A DNA stretch of 64,000 nucleotides from an uncultured Clostridia bacterium (lineage in GTDB: Bacteria; Bacillota; Clostridia; UBA1381). The notes under the pieces are model-generated. The model was not told the DNA's origin and searched no databases. It saw only the letters and a list, made by a program, of their open reading frames with translations. The translations under genes and the position numbers were made by a program. The stretch is taken from assembly GCA_934486735.1 (NCBI GenBank), contig CAKSQL010000010.1, positions 1-64,000 of the forward strand, read 5' to 3'. Below, one piece after another: positions 34,193 through 42,852 of the stretch (the first letter of the stretch is position 1; each line of letters opens with the position of its first letter).

Positions 34193-35461
34193 ATGAAAAA
34201 AAGCATTTTGGCTGCCATTCTTGCAGCAGCTATGGCATTGTCCGGGACGGCAGCTTTGGCAAACGAGTCGGACGGACTGCCCGAGACGGCATACACGCTG
34301 ACAGAACGCCAGACAATGTTTACCGGTGAAAGGATATCGGTAAGCGTACATATCGAGGATGCGGCGAATATCATTCCGCAGAATGCGGTTTTCGGAATCT
34401 ATAATGCTGACGGACAGTTTTTGGGTGCTCAGCATATATGGGTCGCGGACGTTGCGGCAAATCACAAAATTAACTTTGAAGTGCCGCAGTATTACCTCGG
34501 AGACACATTTTATCTGAAGCTTTTCAGCGGTGCGGCTAAGATTCAATATGCGTCCGGGTATTACAATCCGGGCGATATGATACCGCTCGAAACTTATACA
34601 TATGTTGACGAGAGCGGAGACCGCGTGTACGGATATCAGTTTTCAATAAGCGCGACCCCGGTTTCGGGCGCGGCTGTCAAAGCGTATGCCAACGGTTGGG
34701 AGCTGTACTTTAAGAATCCGGCAAAGGTTGTCGGCGGTGTGTGCATGATTCCGATGTTCGAATATCTCGATGCGCTGGAAATACGCGGAAGTGCCGAGGT
34801 GAATAATGACTCGGGCAGAATAGACATAACCTCGAACGGGCATAAGGTTACATTTTTTTTAAACGGAAATGACATGTACGCGGATGACAAGATAACATAC
34901 TCTGAGACTACACCGATGAAAATTAACGGCGTGATATATCTGCCGTTCAGATTCCTGGTGGAGGGACTGGGCGGAACTCTGTCGGTCGGAACGGAAAACG
35001 GATGCTTAAAAGTTTCGGCAGAGCTGAGAGGAGATTCGCTGAATGCATCGGAAAGATTCGTGAACGATAATGCGATAAGAAGTAAGACGGATTATCTCAT
35101 TTGGGTATCAAAGAGCAAATTCACCGTAACGGTGTTCAAGAACATGAACGGAATCTGGAAAGAGCAGGACGCGTTCCAATGCTCGATAGGCGCTCCGAGC
35201 ACTCCGACAATCACCGGTCAGTTTGAATACTTCTCGCGTGAAGCACGCTGGAGTTATCCGACATATTATGTCGGACCGATTATGCGATTCTATAAAGGAT
35301 ATGCGCTGCACAGCACACTTTTGAGATATGACGGTTCGAATGCGGACGGCAGACTCGGCAAGCGTATTTCGCATGGGTGCGTAAGACTTGCTCCGGCAAA
35401 TATTAATTGGATGGTGGACAATATTCCGCTGCATACTAAAGTATATGTGACAGAACAATAA
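34193..35461 (+). CDS. L,D-transpeptidase with stalk (copper-amine-oxidase-N-like) domain
   Basis: 422 residues with a signal peptide (MKKSILAAILAAAMALSGTAALA). A middle part (about 155-280) has the duplicated MIPMFEYLDALEI and YLPFRFLVEGLGGTL segments of the stalk/copper amine oxidase N-terminal domain. The C-terminus is a YkuD catalytic domain: HSTLLRYDG, then RISHGCVRLAPANINW with the catalytic Cys in SHGC. It makes 3-3 cross-links or attaches proteins to peptidoglycan. GGGGAG lies before the ATG. It sits 48 bases after the clpE-like gene. Confidence 0.9.
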   Translation: MKKSILAAILAAAMALSGTAALANESDGLPETAYTLTERQTMFTGERISVSVHIEDAANIIPQNAVFGIYNADGQFLGAQHIWVADVAANHKINFEVPQYYLGDTFYLKLFSGAAKIQYASGYYNPGDMIPLETYTYVDESGDRVYGYQFSISATPVSGAAVKAYANGWELYFKNPAKVVGGVCMIPMFEYLDALEIRGSAEVNNDSGRIDITSNGHKVTFFLNGNDMYADDKITYSETTPMKINGVIYLPFRFLVEGLGGTLSVGTENGCLKVSAELRGDSLNASERFVNDNAIRSKTDYLIWVSKSKFTVTVFKNMNGIWKEQDAFQCSIGAPSTPTITGQFEYFSREARWSYPTYYVGPIMRFYKGYALHSTLLRYDGSNADGRLGKRISHGCVRLAPANINWMVDNIPLHTKVYVTEQ

Positions 35462-35522
35462 GGCTGTAAAAAAGCACAGAGATGCTATTATAAAGTTATA
35501 GTATTTGCTTAAAAAGATAAAA

Positions 35523-35562
35523 AAATTGAAATCCGCAAAACTGAGGATTTCAATTTTTTTTT
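35523..35562. terminator. Bidirectional terminator
   Basis: AATTGAAATCC (35524-35534) pairs with GGATTTCAATT (35545-35555), with a T-run to 35562 and an A-run before it. It is positioned between the transpeptidase gene and the convergent zinc transporter operon. Confidence 0.9.
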
Positions 35563-35697
35563 GCTCTTGAACGACACTTCAAACGCACCGCTTGGATTGA
35601 ACCGTCGGGCGCGTGAAGCGTTCTGCACTCTTTTTTGCAGCCTGTTTTGTTAAGTTTGTATCGGAAAATCAAATGTTTCTCCATATGGACGAATGTT

Positions 35698-36537
35698 CTA
35701 TTTTGCACATGAAATCAGTGAAAATATAAGAAATACCACTATATCAACCGCAACAATTACCGAGCCGACCGGGGCGGAGGCGAGAATCGAAATTACCATT
35801 CCCAGGGCAGTGCATATCACCGATGTAACAGCTGAGCAGATAATTACGCCCTTGAAGCTTTTAAAAAGCCGCATTGCCGACAGCGGCGGAAAAATTATCA
35901 GCGCCGAGGTGAGAAGTGAGCCGACAAGATTCATTGCCAATACAATTATTACAGCCGTTATAACCGCGATTAAAAGATTATAAAGCTCGGTGTGTATGCC
36001 GACAGCGGCGGCAAATGCCTCGTCGAACGTAACGGCAAAAATTTTGTTATACAAAACTATAAATATCGCCAATACCAACGCGGACAAGCCGACACAAAGC
36101 CACACATCGGTTTTTGACAGGGTGAGTATCGATGCCGAGCCGAAAAGCGTGCTGCACACATCTCCGGAGAGATTGGGCGAGGATGAGAAGATATTCATAA
36201 AAAGATATCCGATTGCCAAAGCTCCGACCGAAAGCATTGCTATAGCGGCGTCGCCCTTGATTTTCACCTTTCTGCCGCCCTTTAAAAGAAGTATTGCCGC
36301 GATAATTGTGACCGGCAGAATAACCACCATATCCGAAACGAGATTTAATACCGATGCAATTGCCATTGCTCCGAAAGCAACATGTGAAAGCCCGTCCCCG
36401 ATAAAGGAATATCGTTTCAAAACCAGAGTTACGCCCAAAAGCGATGAGCAAAGCGCGGTCAGAATTCCTGCAATAAGGGCATAGCGGACAAACGGATATG
36501 CCATATATTCCGCAAGCTTTAAAATAATTTCTGTCAT
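35698..36537 (-). CDS. znuB: Zinc/manganese ABC transporter permease
   Basis: 279 residues of the ABC-3 family with about eight membrane helices: MAYPFVRYALIAGILTALC, RYSFIGDGLSHVAFGA (the conserved GDGLSH segment) and TALIIFPPLSAMRLF. It moves the metal across the membrane with ZnuC. Two ATGs nine bases apart; the downstream one (36537) is better spaced from AAAGGA. It is the last gene of the fur/znu operon, 15 bases after znuC. Confidence 0.92.
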   Translation of the reverse strand: MTEIILKLAEYMAYPFVRYALIAGILTALCSSLLGVTLVLKRYSFIGDGLSHVAFGAMAIASVLNLVSDMVVILPVTIIAAILLLKGGRKVKIKGDAAIAMLSVGALAIGYLFMNIFSSSPNLSGDVCSTLFGSASILTLSKTDVWLCVGLSALVLAIFIVLYNKIFAVTFDEAFAAAVGIHTELYNLLIAVITAVIIVLAMNLVGSLLTSALIIFPPLSAMRLFKSFKGVIICSAVTSVICTALGMVISILASAPVGSVIVAVDIVVFLIFSLISCAK

Positions 36538-36561
36538 CTTTTTCATTTCCTTTCAATGAAA

Positions 36562-37257
36562 TCAAAGCATAAATCTTTGACCTGTTTCGCTTTTTATATA
36601 CTCATTGACAGTGCCGTAAAAGCTTTCGCTGTGCCCGACATGCAAAATGTGCGATGAATATCTTATTGCTGCTCGCACATCATGCGATACCATTATAACG
36701 GTGATGTCTTTGTCTTTGTTAATTTCCGAAATAAGTCCGTACATCTCAGCGGTAACGCGCGGATCAAGACCTGTGACGGGTTCGTCGAGAACAATCATTT
36801 TTGTGGCGGCGCATAAAGCGCGTGCCAAAAATACGCGCTGCTGCTGACCTCCGGACAGCTCACGATAGCAGCGCTTTGCCAAATCCGATATCCCAAGTCG
36901 TTCCATTTCGGCTGCTGCCTGAGCCTTTTCCGCCTTGCTGTAAAAGGGCAGAAATTTATGACGCGCCAAAAAGCCGGACATAACAACCTCCGAAACCGAG
37001 GATGGAAAATCCTTTTGAATATCGGTCTGCTGCGGCAGATATCCGATCTCATTTCTTTTTAAGCCGTCTCCGAATTTGACACTCCCGGAAAGCGGAGTGT
37101 TGAGATTTAAAATTGTTTTTACAAGGGTGCTTTTTCCCGAGCCGTTTTCACCGACGATGCAGATATAGTCTCCGCGCTCGGCGGCAAAGCTGATATTTTC
37201 CGCAACGGTTCGTCCGTCGTATCCGATTGAAAGATTTGAGCATGTAAGCTGTGACAT
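36562..37257 (-). CDS. znuC: Zinc/manganese ABC transporter ATPase
   Basis: 231 residues: Walker A GENGSGKST, Q-loop YLPQQTDI, signature LSGGQQQR, Walker B MIVLDEPVTGLD and the switch His in MVSHDV. It energises metal uptake through the neighbouring permease. ATG with a good upstream site, 60 bases after znuA. Confidence 0.95.
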   Translation of the reverse strand: MSQLTCSNLSIGYDGRTVAENISFAAERGDYICIVGENGSGKSTLVKTILNLNTPLSGSVKFGDGLKRNEIGYLPQQTDIQKDFPSSVSEVVMSGFLARHKFLPFYSKAEKAQAAAEMERLGISDLAKRCYRELSGGQQQRVFLARALCAATKMIVLDEPVTGLDPRVTAEMYGLISEINKDKDITVIMVSHDVRAAIRYSSHILHVGHSESFYGTVNEYIKSETGQRFML

Positions 37258-37317
37258 AGTTAATTCATTCCTCGTATAATAAATATAGTAGTTTTTGTAA
37301 GTTCCTCTCCAAGAACT

Positions 37318-38262
37318 TTAGTTAAGTGTTTCCGCAATGGCAGCAAGATTTTTTCTCATGGCTGAAAGATAGGTAAGACCGGCTGTTTCGATGTCCTGCA
37401 TCTTGACCGATTGCAGCGAATCAAGCGTCAGAATTTTACGGTTTTTATCGTTCGAATTGTTTATCACCGTCTCCGCAACAGCGGCGTTTCCGCCGTCTAT
37501 TATCATAACTGCCGGGAGCTGCTCGCTGTCGAGCTTCCCGGCGAGAAAAGTTATCGTTTCAAAGCTTGCCTCCGATTCGGCGGAGCAGCCGGGAAATGCA
37601 GCGTAGTAGGTAAGTCCGTAGTCCTCTGTCAGATAGCGGAACGGGAATCGGTCGGCAAAAACAAGAGTTTTGCGCTTGGATGAGCTGATAATGTTTGAAT
37701 ATTGTTCATCGAGCTGCTGCAATTCGGATATATATTCTTTTGCGTTTTGATGATACAATTCACTGTTTTGGGGGTCTATATCGGAGATTGTATCGGCAAG
37801 CGATGAACAGATTTTCTCGGCATTGCGCAAGGAGAGCCACACATGCTCATCCGCTTCTTCGTCGTGACCGAGATGTGTTTCTTCCTCCATTCCGTCGACG
37901 TGTTCTTCGTCAAGGACCGAATTGCCCAAAATATCAAGCATATTAACGGCTGTCACCTCGGGGGTTTTGTCCAGAGTGTTTTTTATCCATTTGTCCGACG
38001 TGCCGCCGACATAAACCACCGCATCGGCAGATGAAAGCTTGATTATATCGTCCGCAGACGGCTGAAAGCTGTGCATATCGGTTCCGTTGTCAATCAAAAG
38101 GGTAACATCGGTATTTTCCGCGCCCTTTGTTATCTCACGGACCCAATCATATTGCGGAAAAATCGTGCATAAAATGTGAATTTTTCCGTCGTCATGAGTC
38201 TGCGGCGCGCTGCACCCGGAGAGTGCAAAAAGGGCAGAGAGCAGGCATAATAATTTTTTCAT
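37318..38262 (-). CDS. znuA: Zinc-binding lipoprotein of the ABC transporter
   Basis: 314 residues, cluster A-I binding protein. It has a lipobox ALSGC after a 17-residue hydrophobic start. A His/acid-rich loop (about 130-160: EEHVDGMEEETHLGHDEEAD and later) is the hallmark of zinc-specific binders. GGTSDKWIKN and FADRFPFRYLTEDYG are conserved. AAAGGA precedes the ATG at 38260-38262; its start region overlaps the end of the fur-like gene. The zinc preference is a family inference. Confidence 0.92.
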   Translation of the reverse strand: MKKLLCLLSALFALSGCSAPQTHDDGKIHILCTIFPQYDWVREITKGAENTDVTLLIDNGTDMHSFQPSADDIIKLSSADAVVYVGGTSDKWIKNTLDKTPEVTAVNMLDILGNSVLDEEHVDGMEEETHLGHDEEADEHVWLSLRNAEKICSSLADTISDIDPQNSELYHQNAKEYISELQQLDEQYSNIISSSKRKTLVFADRFPFRYLTEDYGLTYYAAFPGCSAESEASFETITFLAGKLDSEQLPAVMIIDGGNAAVAETVINNSNDKNRKILTLDSLQSVKMQDIETAGLTYLSAMRKNLAAIAETLN

Positions 38263-38266
38263 TTTT

Positions 38267-38686
38267 TTAATTCCTTTCTGCTTTATCGGATTTGCAGCTT
38301 TCACATTTTCCAAAAAGAACGGTTTTTCCGCGGTCGACGGAGAAGTTGCTTAATGTCGAAATTTCCTTTAAAAGCGCGTCCGAAACGGTGTCGTTCATGT
38401 GAATCAATCTGCCGCAGCCGGTGCACTTCATATGCAGGTGGTGTCCGCATTGCTCTCCGTTTGTTATCTGATAAAGAAAACGCCGTTTCCTGTCTCCGGG
38501 AAAACGCTTTACCAAGCCGTCCTCAACCAATGTCGGCATAAGCCTGTAAATGGTGCTCAGTCCCGGTGCGTTTATGCCGGAGAGAAGCATTTCTTTTTCA
38601 ATTTCTTCAATTGTGAAGCTTTCGCCGCTGTGCTGCGAAAGAAAATCTATAAGCAGTTTCTTCTGCTCGGTTTTGTATGCTGCCAA
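38267..38686 (-). CDS. zur: Fur family metal-responsive repressor, probably Zur
   Basis: 139 residues with a winged-helix N-terminal domain (GINAPGLSTIYRLMPTLVEDGLVKRF), His-rich HHLHMKCTGCGRLIH and a C-terminal CESC pair that binds structural zinc. The location, as the first gene before znuA-znuC-znuB, makes Zur the likely identity. TTG at 38684-38686 is preceded by GGAGGG. A palindrome at 38705-38719 next to its promoter suggests autoregulation. Confidence 0.88.
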   Translation of the reverse strand: MAAYKTEQKKLLIDFLSQHSGESFTIEEIEKEMLLSGINAPGLSTIYRLMPTLVEDGLVKRFPGDRKRRFLYQITNGEQCGHHLHMKCTGCGRLIHMNDTVSDALLKEISTLSNFSVDRGKTVLFGKCESCKSDKAERN

Positions 38687-38704
38687 AACAACATCCCTCC
38701 AATT

Positions 38705-38719
38705 TGAGAATAACTCTCA
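38705..38719. promoter_or_regulatory. Candidate Zur operator
   Basis: TGAGAAT, one base, ACTCTCA: a 7-1-7 inverted repeat with a single mismatch, the geometry of Fur/Zur/PerR boxes. It covers the expected transcription start region directly downstream of the -10, so binding would block transcription of the whole zur-znuACB operon. Confidence 0.65.
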
Positions 38720-38723
38720 TATT

Positions 38724-38752
38724 ATTATACTACAGTTTGCATTTTTTGTCAA
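38724..38752 (-). promoter_or_regulatory. Promoter of zur-znuACB
   Basis: Minus strand: perfect -35 TTGACA (38747-38752), a 17-base spacer and perfect -10 TATAAT (38724-38729). It is a full consensus promoter, which would require repression by the adjacent operator. Confidence 0.88.
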
Positions 38753-38868
38753 TAGCTTTCAGATAATCAAAAATGTCTAAAAATTTATATTTTTTGTCTA
38801 AAGAATTATAGAAATATTATTCAAAATGCGATATAATATATGCATAAAAACAGAAAGGAATGAGGACT

Positions 38869-40146
38869 ATGACAAAAATCAAGCCATCAAAGGGAAAAAT
38901 AACGGTTTATGCAAGCGATTACTGTGTGCTGGACAGCGACGTAATGAACGGCGGCGGAACCGATGAGACTGAAATTATACAAGCGATACTTGACAAGGCA
39001 TACGACTGGGGCGGAGTCTGTCTCATAATGGACGGCGCGGCGCTTGTGCGAGGAATAAAGGTTCGCTCAAATACTACAATTGAGTGTCTGAACTCGGAGT
39101 GCGGATTTTATCTTGCCGATGGGGCGGATGACGCGGTTATCTCAAACGTACATATAAATAAGTATGAAATTGAGGACAAAAACATAATGTTAAAGGGCGG
39201 CACATATAATCAAAACTGTGTAAATCAGAATATGTGTATGCCTGAGGAAAGGCTGATTAAGGACTGGCGCGGCGGTCAATTAATGGTTGCTTTCCGATTC
39301 TTTGGTGTGGAAAACTTTGTTATGCGTGACGTAACAATTATCGACCAAAAGAGATTTGCGCTTTTAATGGCAAACTGGAAAAATGTTACGATGGATAATA
39401 TAACGGTGAGAGCGCTCAACCTGAAATTCGGAGAAAACCAGGACGGACTGCATTTTCATGGACCGGGCGAGGGATTGAGAATCAATGACTGCCGCGGCTG
39501 CAGCGGCGATGATTTTATTGCGCTTGCACCCGATGAGGGTGATGGAAAGTCAAGCATGAGCGATATTATAATTGACGGAGTATATCTGGAGGATGCCGAT
39601 CAGGGGATAAGGCTTCTTTCGTGGAATGAGGGCAGACTGGACAGAGTGGTTATCAGAAATGTTTTCGGAACATTCAAAAGTTTCGGATTTTTCATACAGC
39701 CGTTTTTTGCGGGACCGTGCGGCAATTTCGGAGATATTGTCTTTGAAAATATAAATCTTGAACAGACAAAACACAAATACGAGTATCTTGACCCGTTCCT
39801 GTTCCATATCGGCGGAAAAATCGAATCGCTCCGATTAAGGAACATAACATCATCGTTCAATGACCCTAAATTTACAGTGATAAATATATATGAGGCATTT
39901 TCGCCGGGATATTGGGATTCGGGAGTGCCCGACACAACCTGCATTAAAAATCTCACGATAGAAAATCTGCATATAAAGGACAGCGGAAACAAGGACTATA
40001 TTTATGTGAACAGGAAAGTGGAACGCATGCAGGTGATAAACTCGTATGCTGACGGCGATCCGGAGCATGTTTTTATCGGAATCGGAGATGAAGGTAGTAT
40101 AGAAAAGCTTGATACATATCTGTTTGACGGAAAAAAGAATATTTAA
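38869..40146 (+). CDS. GH28-like right-handed beta-helix protein
   Basis: 425 residues without a signal peptide. It shows repeated parallel beta-helix coils (MRDVTIIDQ, NVTMDNITVRAL, IIIDGVYLEDAD). NQDGLHFHG and CSGDDFIAL correspond to the NxD and DD acidic motifs of family 28 (polygalacturonase-type), and GIRLLSWNEG stands where GH28 has its Arg-Ile-Lys block. The His-containing GHG motif is not apparent, so catalysis is uncertain. AAAGGA before ATG 38869 (an ATG nine bases earlier overlaps it). A -10 TATAAT is at 38832-38837, with no clear -35. Followed by a terminator. Confidence 0.8.
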   Translation: MTKIKPSKGKITVYASDYCVLDSDVMNGGGTDETEIIQAILDKAYDWGGVCLIMDGAALVRGIKVRSNTTIECLNSECGFYLADGADDAVISNVHINKYEIEDKNIMLKGGTYNQNCVNQNMCMPEERLIKDWRGGQLMVAFRFFGVENFVMRDVTIIDQKRFALLMANWKNVTMDNITVRALNLKFGENQDGLHFHGPGEGLRINDCRGCSGDDFIALAPDEGDGKSSMSDIIIDGVYLEDADQGIRLLSWNEGRLDRVVIRNVFGTFKSFGFFIQPFFAGPCGNFGDIVFENINLEQTKHKYEYLDPFLFHIGGKIESLRLRNITSSFNDPKFTVINIYEAFSPGYWDSGVPDTTCIKNLTIENLHIKDSGNKDYIYVNRKVERMQVINSYADGDPEHVFIGIGDEGSIEKLDTYLFDGKKNI

Positions 40147-40163
40147 CGTGAAAACGGAATAAT

Positions 40164-40212
40164 AAAAAAACAAACTCAATCTTTGAAATTAGAGACGGAG
40201 TTTGTTTTTTTT
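40164..40212 (+). terminator. Terminator after the GH28-like gene
   Basis: AACAAACTC (40169-40177) pairs with GAGTTTGTT (40198-40206), with a long T-run and an A-run on the other side. Confidence 0.9.
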
Positions 40213-40286
40213 GTGCTATAATTAATATGGGGTTTTATGAAAAATGACAGTATTTTCAAAGAAAAAGCAACTTTACCCTATTTTCT

Positions 40287-40314
40287 TTGAACAAAAAATA
40301 GTGTATAATATAAT
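40287..40314 (+). promoter_or_regulatory. Promoter of the sensor/YesN/YesM genes
   Basis: -35 TTGAAC (40287-40292), a 16-base spacer and -10 TATAAT (40309-40314); a second TATAAT overlaps at 40304-40309. The region is AT-rich, so this is moderate. Confidence 0.6.
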
Positions 40315-40371
40315 ATATACCGTTAATTGTGAAACAAAATTTTACAATTGTTTACAGGAGGAAAGACACGT

Positions 40372-41244
40372 ATGTTTCGTTTGCTGAAAAGACGATTTTA
40401 TTCTGTTGTTCTTGTGATTGGGGCGCTTGTGCTTGTGATTTTGATATCGGCGTACATGTCCATAGACAGAGCGCTTGTTAATGATTACTCGGTAAAAACA
40501 GAGGATATCGCGAACAAGACAATAAACGATTTTAAGGTAAAGACGGATTATGTCGAGACCATGTCGCTGCTTTTTATCGAAAATCTGCTTGCCAAAACAG
40601 ATAACAACGGCGAGGTGGCAGAGTATGATTTCAACAGCGATGTGAGTAAGATAAAGATATACAACGGCGATATCGACGGTTTGGGAATATTTTGGGATGA
40701 CGGCAGGCAGTCGCTGTCGGGGTCGCTTTATATGAAGTACATAAGTGAGCTTAAGGATACAATAAACCGAGAGAAAAAGACGTGTTGGGTCATAGTTGAG
40801 CGGAATGGGAGCGAGGAGGACGGTTATTTATTCCTGCTCACTCCCGTGACGAATTTGAAAAATATGCAAAGCGGCTTCGCGCTTGTGGATGCGACATCCA
40901 TAAAAAGAAATGTGGCAAAGGATAACTTATTTTTAAAGGACGCGGTTATACATTTCGAGGCGAACGGCAAAAAACTTTTGCTCACAAGCGGAAAGACAGG
41001 CAAGGATGATATGGTTGTCAAAAGCGAGTTTCAGAACGGATTGAAAATGGTTGTGGATTTTCCGATGAACGAGCTTAAAAATCAGCTTATGCGCGTAAAA
41101 ATGTATATATGCCTTTTCGGAATTTTATTTATCGGGCTTGCGATTTTTGCGGTTCAAGGAATGGTCAACGGGATTGTAAAAGAGCTTGAAATGTTAAAAA
41201 ATGAGATAGATGAATTTGCTTTGAGTAAGGAGGAAAAAATATGA
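40372..41244 (+). CDS. Membrane sensor-like protein without kinase domain
   Basis: 290 residues. Two membrane helices (about 9-29 and 243-262) enclose an extracellular region of about 210 residues resembling the input half of YesM-type kinases (Cache-like); the short C-terminal tail (EMLKNEIDEFALSKEEKI) looks like the start of a HAMP/coiled-coil and ends there. There is no His box or ATPase. AGGAGG precedes ATG 40372. Its last bases overlap the YesN gene (ATGA), so translation is coupled. It may be a co-sensor for the neighbouring kinase. Identity by topology only. Confidence 0.7.
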   Translation: MFRLLKRRFYSVVLVIGALVLVILISAYMSIDRALVNDYSVKTEDIANKTINDFKVKTDYVETMSLLFIENLLAKTDNNGEVAEYDFNSDVSKIKIYNGDIDGLGIFWDDGRQSLSGSLYMKYISELKDTINREKKTCWVIVERNGSEEDGYLFLLTPVTNLKNMQSGFALVDATSIKRNVAKDNLFLKDAVIHFEANGKKLLLTSGKTGKDDMVVKSEFQNGLKMVVDFPMNELKNQLMRVKMYICLFGILFIGLAIFAVQGMVNGIVKELEMLKNEIDEFALSKEEKI

Positions 41245-42839
41245 CAACTGTGCTTATTGTCGATGATGAATATCTGGTAAGGCGCGGTATCCGCGAAACG
41301 ATAGACTGGCAGAGTTACGGCTTTGAAATTGTGGGCGAGGCGGCGAACGGCATCGACGGTTATGAAAAGTACAAGGAGCTTCGGCCGGATATAATAATAA
41401 CCGATGTAAGAATGAAACGCGCGACGGGGTTGGAGCTTATAGAAAAGCTTAAGGCGACCGACGGCTTTGATTCGGAAATTGTTATAATTTCCGCATATGA
41501 TGATTTTGAGTATGTAAAAAGGGCGCTTGAAAACAATGTCAGCGCATATATTCTTAAGCCTATTCAGGAAAAAGAGCTGATATCGGTAATGCTTCGAATG
41601 AAAAGCGAGCAAAAAGAAAAGCGGGAAAAGCAAAATCTTATGGAAAATATGGTTATGCAGCTTCCGGCAATGAGAAATACATTTTTGAAAGATTTGTTCG
41701 AGGGCAAGCAAAGGACAATCGGAGAAATTAGAGAAAAGTGTACATTGTACGAAATTCCCGTTCCGAGCGGAGAATACACCGTTGTGTGCATAAAGCTTGA
41801 CAATATGATGAGCATGGCTGAAAACACAAAGCAGCTTCAGGAGGATTTGGAGGAGACTTTGTGCTATTGCATGGGTTTGCCGAACAGTATTGAGTTTGTG
41901 GACTGCCGCATTTCGGATTGCTACATGGTGCTTTTAATGTTTTACCATGACGATAACTACAAGCTGCTGCAATCGTCTCTTTCGCCGCTCACCGATTTTT
42001 TGTCGGCGATAAAGGAGCAGTTTGAGACGGCGACCGGCAGAACGGTGTCGATAGGCTATTCGATGGGGCACAGGGGAATAACGGAGATAAGCACAGCCTA
42101 TGAGGAAGCAAAAAGAGCGCTTGCACACAAAAGCTTTGTCGGAAACAATTCGATTATAGACTATATAACCGTTCCGAAAACTATGGATTCCGCCCTTGTT
42201 GTCTCAAATGAAGACATCGAGAGGATTTTGGACTGTGTAAACAGAAGTGATTATCCGGGTGCAAAAAAGATATTGGATAACTTTTTCGACAAGGTGAAAA
42301 AGAATCCGTCGATCGATATCGAAAGCTTGAAGGATGTCGTGCTTGAAATGTCGATTATGCTTCTGCGGCTGCATTTTAAGAATGTGGAGGAAATAAATGA
42401 AGCGTACGGAAGAAAGATTGTTCCGTCCAATGAGCTGAAAAGGCTTGAGAATATAAACGGAATCGAAAATTGGATAAGAGATATTGTAAGCAAAATGTTC
42501 GAAAATGCACCGCGCGACGATAAAAATCGATATGTGGCACAGATTAAGGATAAAATCAGCCGCGAATATAATCTTTCGCTGACGGCGGAGGGAGTTGCGG
42601 AGGAAATGCATATAAGCTCGTATTATCTCATGCACTTGTTCAAGGAAGAAGAGGGAATGACCTTTAACCAGTATCTTACCAAGGTGCGGATAGAAAAAGC
42701 GACCGAGATGATGCAGTCGGGTGAAATGAAAATTTACGAAATTGCGGAAAAGGTCGGATACAGAGACCCTGCATATTTTTCGTATATATTCAAAAAAGTA
42801 ACGGGGCACAGCCCCAAAAAGGCGATGTCTCACCGCTAA
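41241..42839 (+). CDS. YesN-type response regulator with AraC DNA-binding domain
   Basis: 532 residues. N-terminal receiver domain: LIVDDEYLVRRGIRE (acidic pair 8-9), DIIITDVRM (phospho-acceptor Asp 55) and YILKPIQE. A long middle region (about 150-420) of unknown fold is followed by an AraC/XylS HTH pair (LSLTAEGVAEEMHISSYYLM and KIYEIAEKVGYRDPAYFSYI). It probably activates the sugar ABC operon downstream; see the direct repeats at 44792-44820. It precedes the kinase by 13 bases. Confidence 0.92.
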   Translation: MTTVLIVDDEYLVRRGIRETIDWQSYGFEIVGEAANGIDGYEKYKELRPDIIITDVRMKRATGLELIEKLKATDGFDSEIVIISAYDDFEYVKRALENNVSAYILKPIQEKELISVMLRMKSEQKEKREKQNLMENMVMQLPAMRNTFLKDLFEGKQRTIGEIREKCTLYEIPVPSGEYTVVCIKLDNMMSMAENTKQLQEDLEETLCYCMGLPNSIEFVDCRISDCYMVLLMFYHDDNYKLLQSSLSPLTDFLSAIKEQFETATGRTVSIGYSMGHRGITEISTAYEEAKRALAHKSFVGNNSIIDYITVPKTMDSALVVSNEDIERILDCVNRSDYPGAKKILDNFFDKVKKNPSIDIESLKDVVLEMSIMLLRLHFKNVEEINEAYGRKIVPSNELKRLENINGIENWIRDIVSKMFENAPRDDKNRYVAQIKDKISREYNLSLTAEGVAEEMHISSYYLMHLFKEEEGMTFNQYLTKVRIEKATEMMQSGEMKIYEIAEKVGYRDPAYFSYIFKKVTGHSPKKAMSHR

Positions 42840-42852
42840 AAGGGGAAATTGT

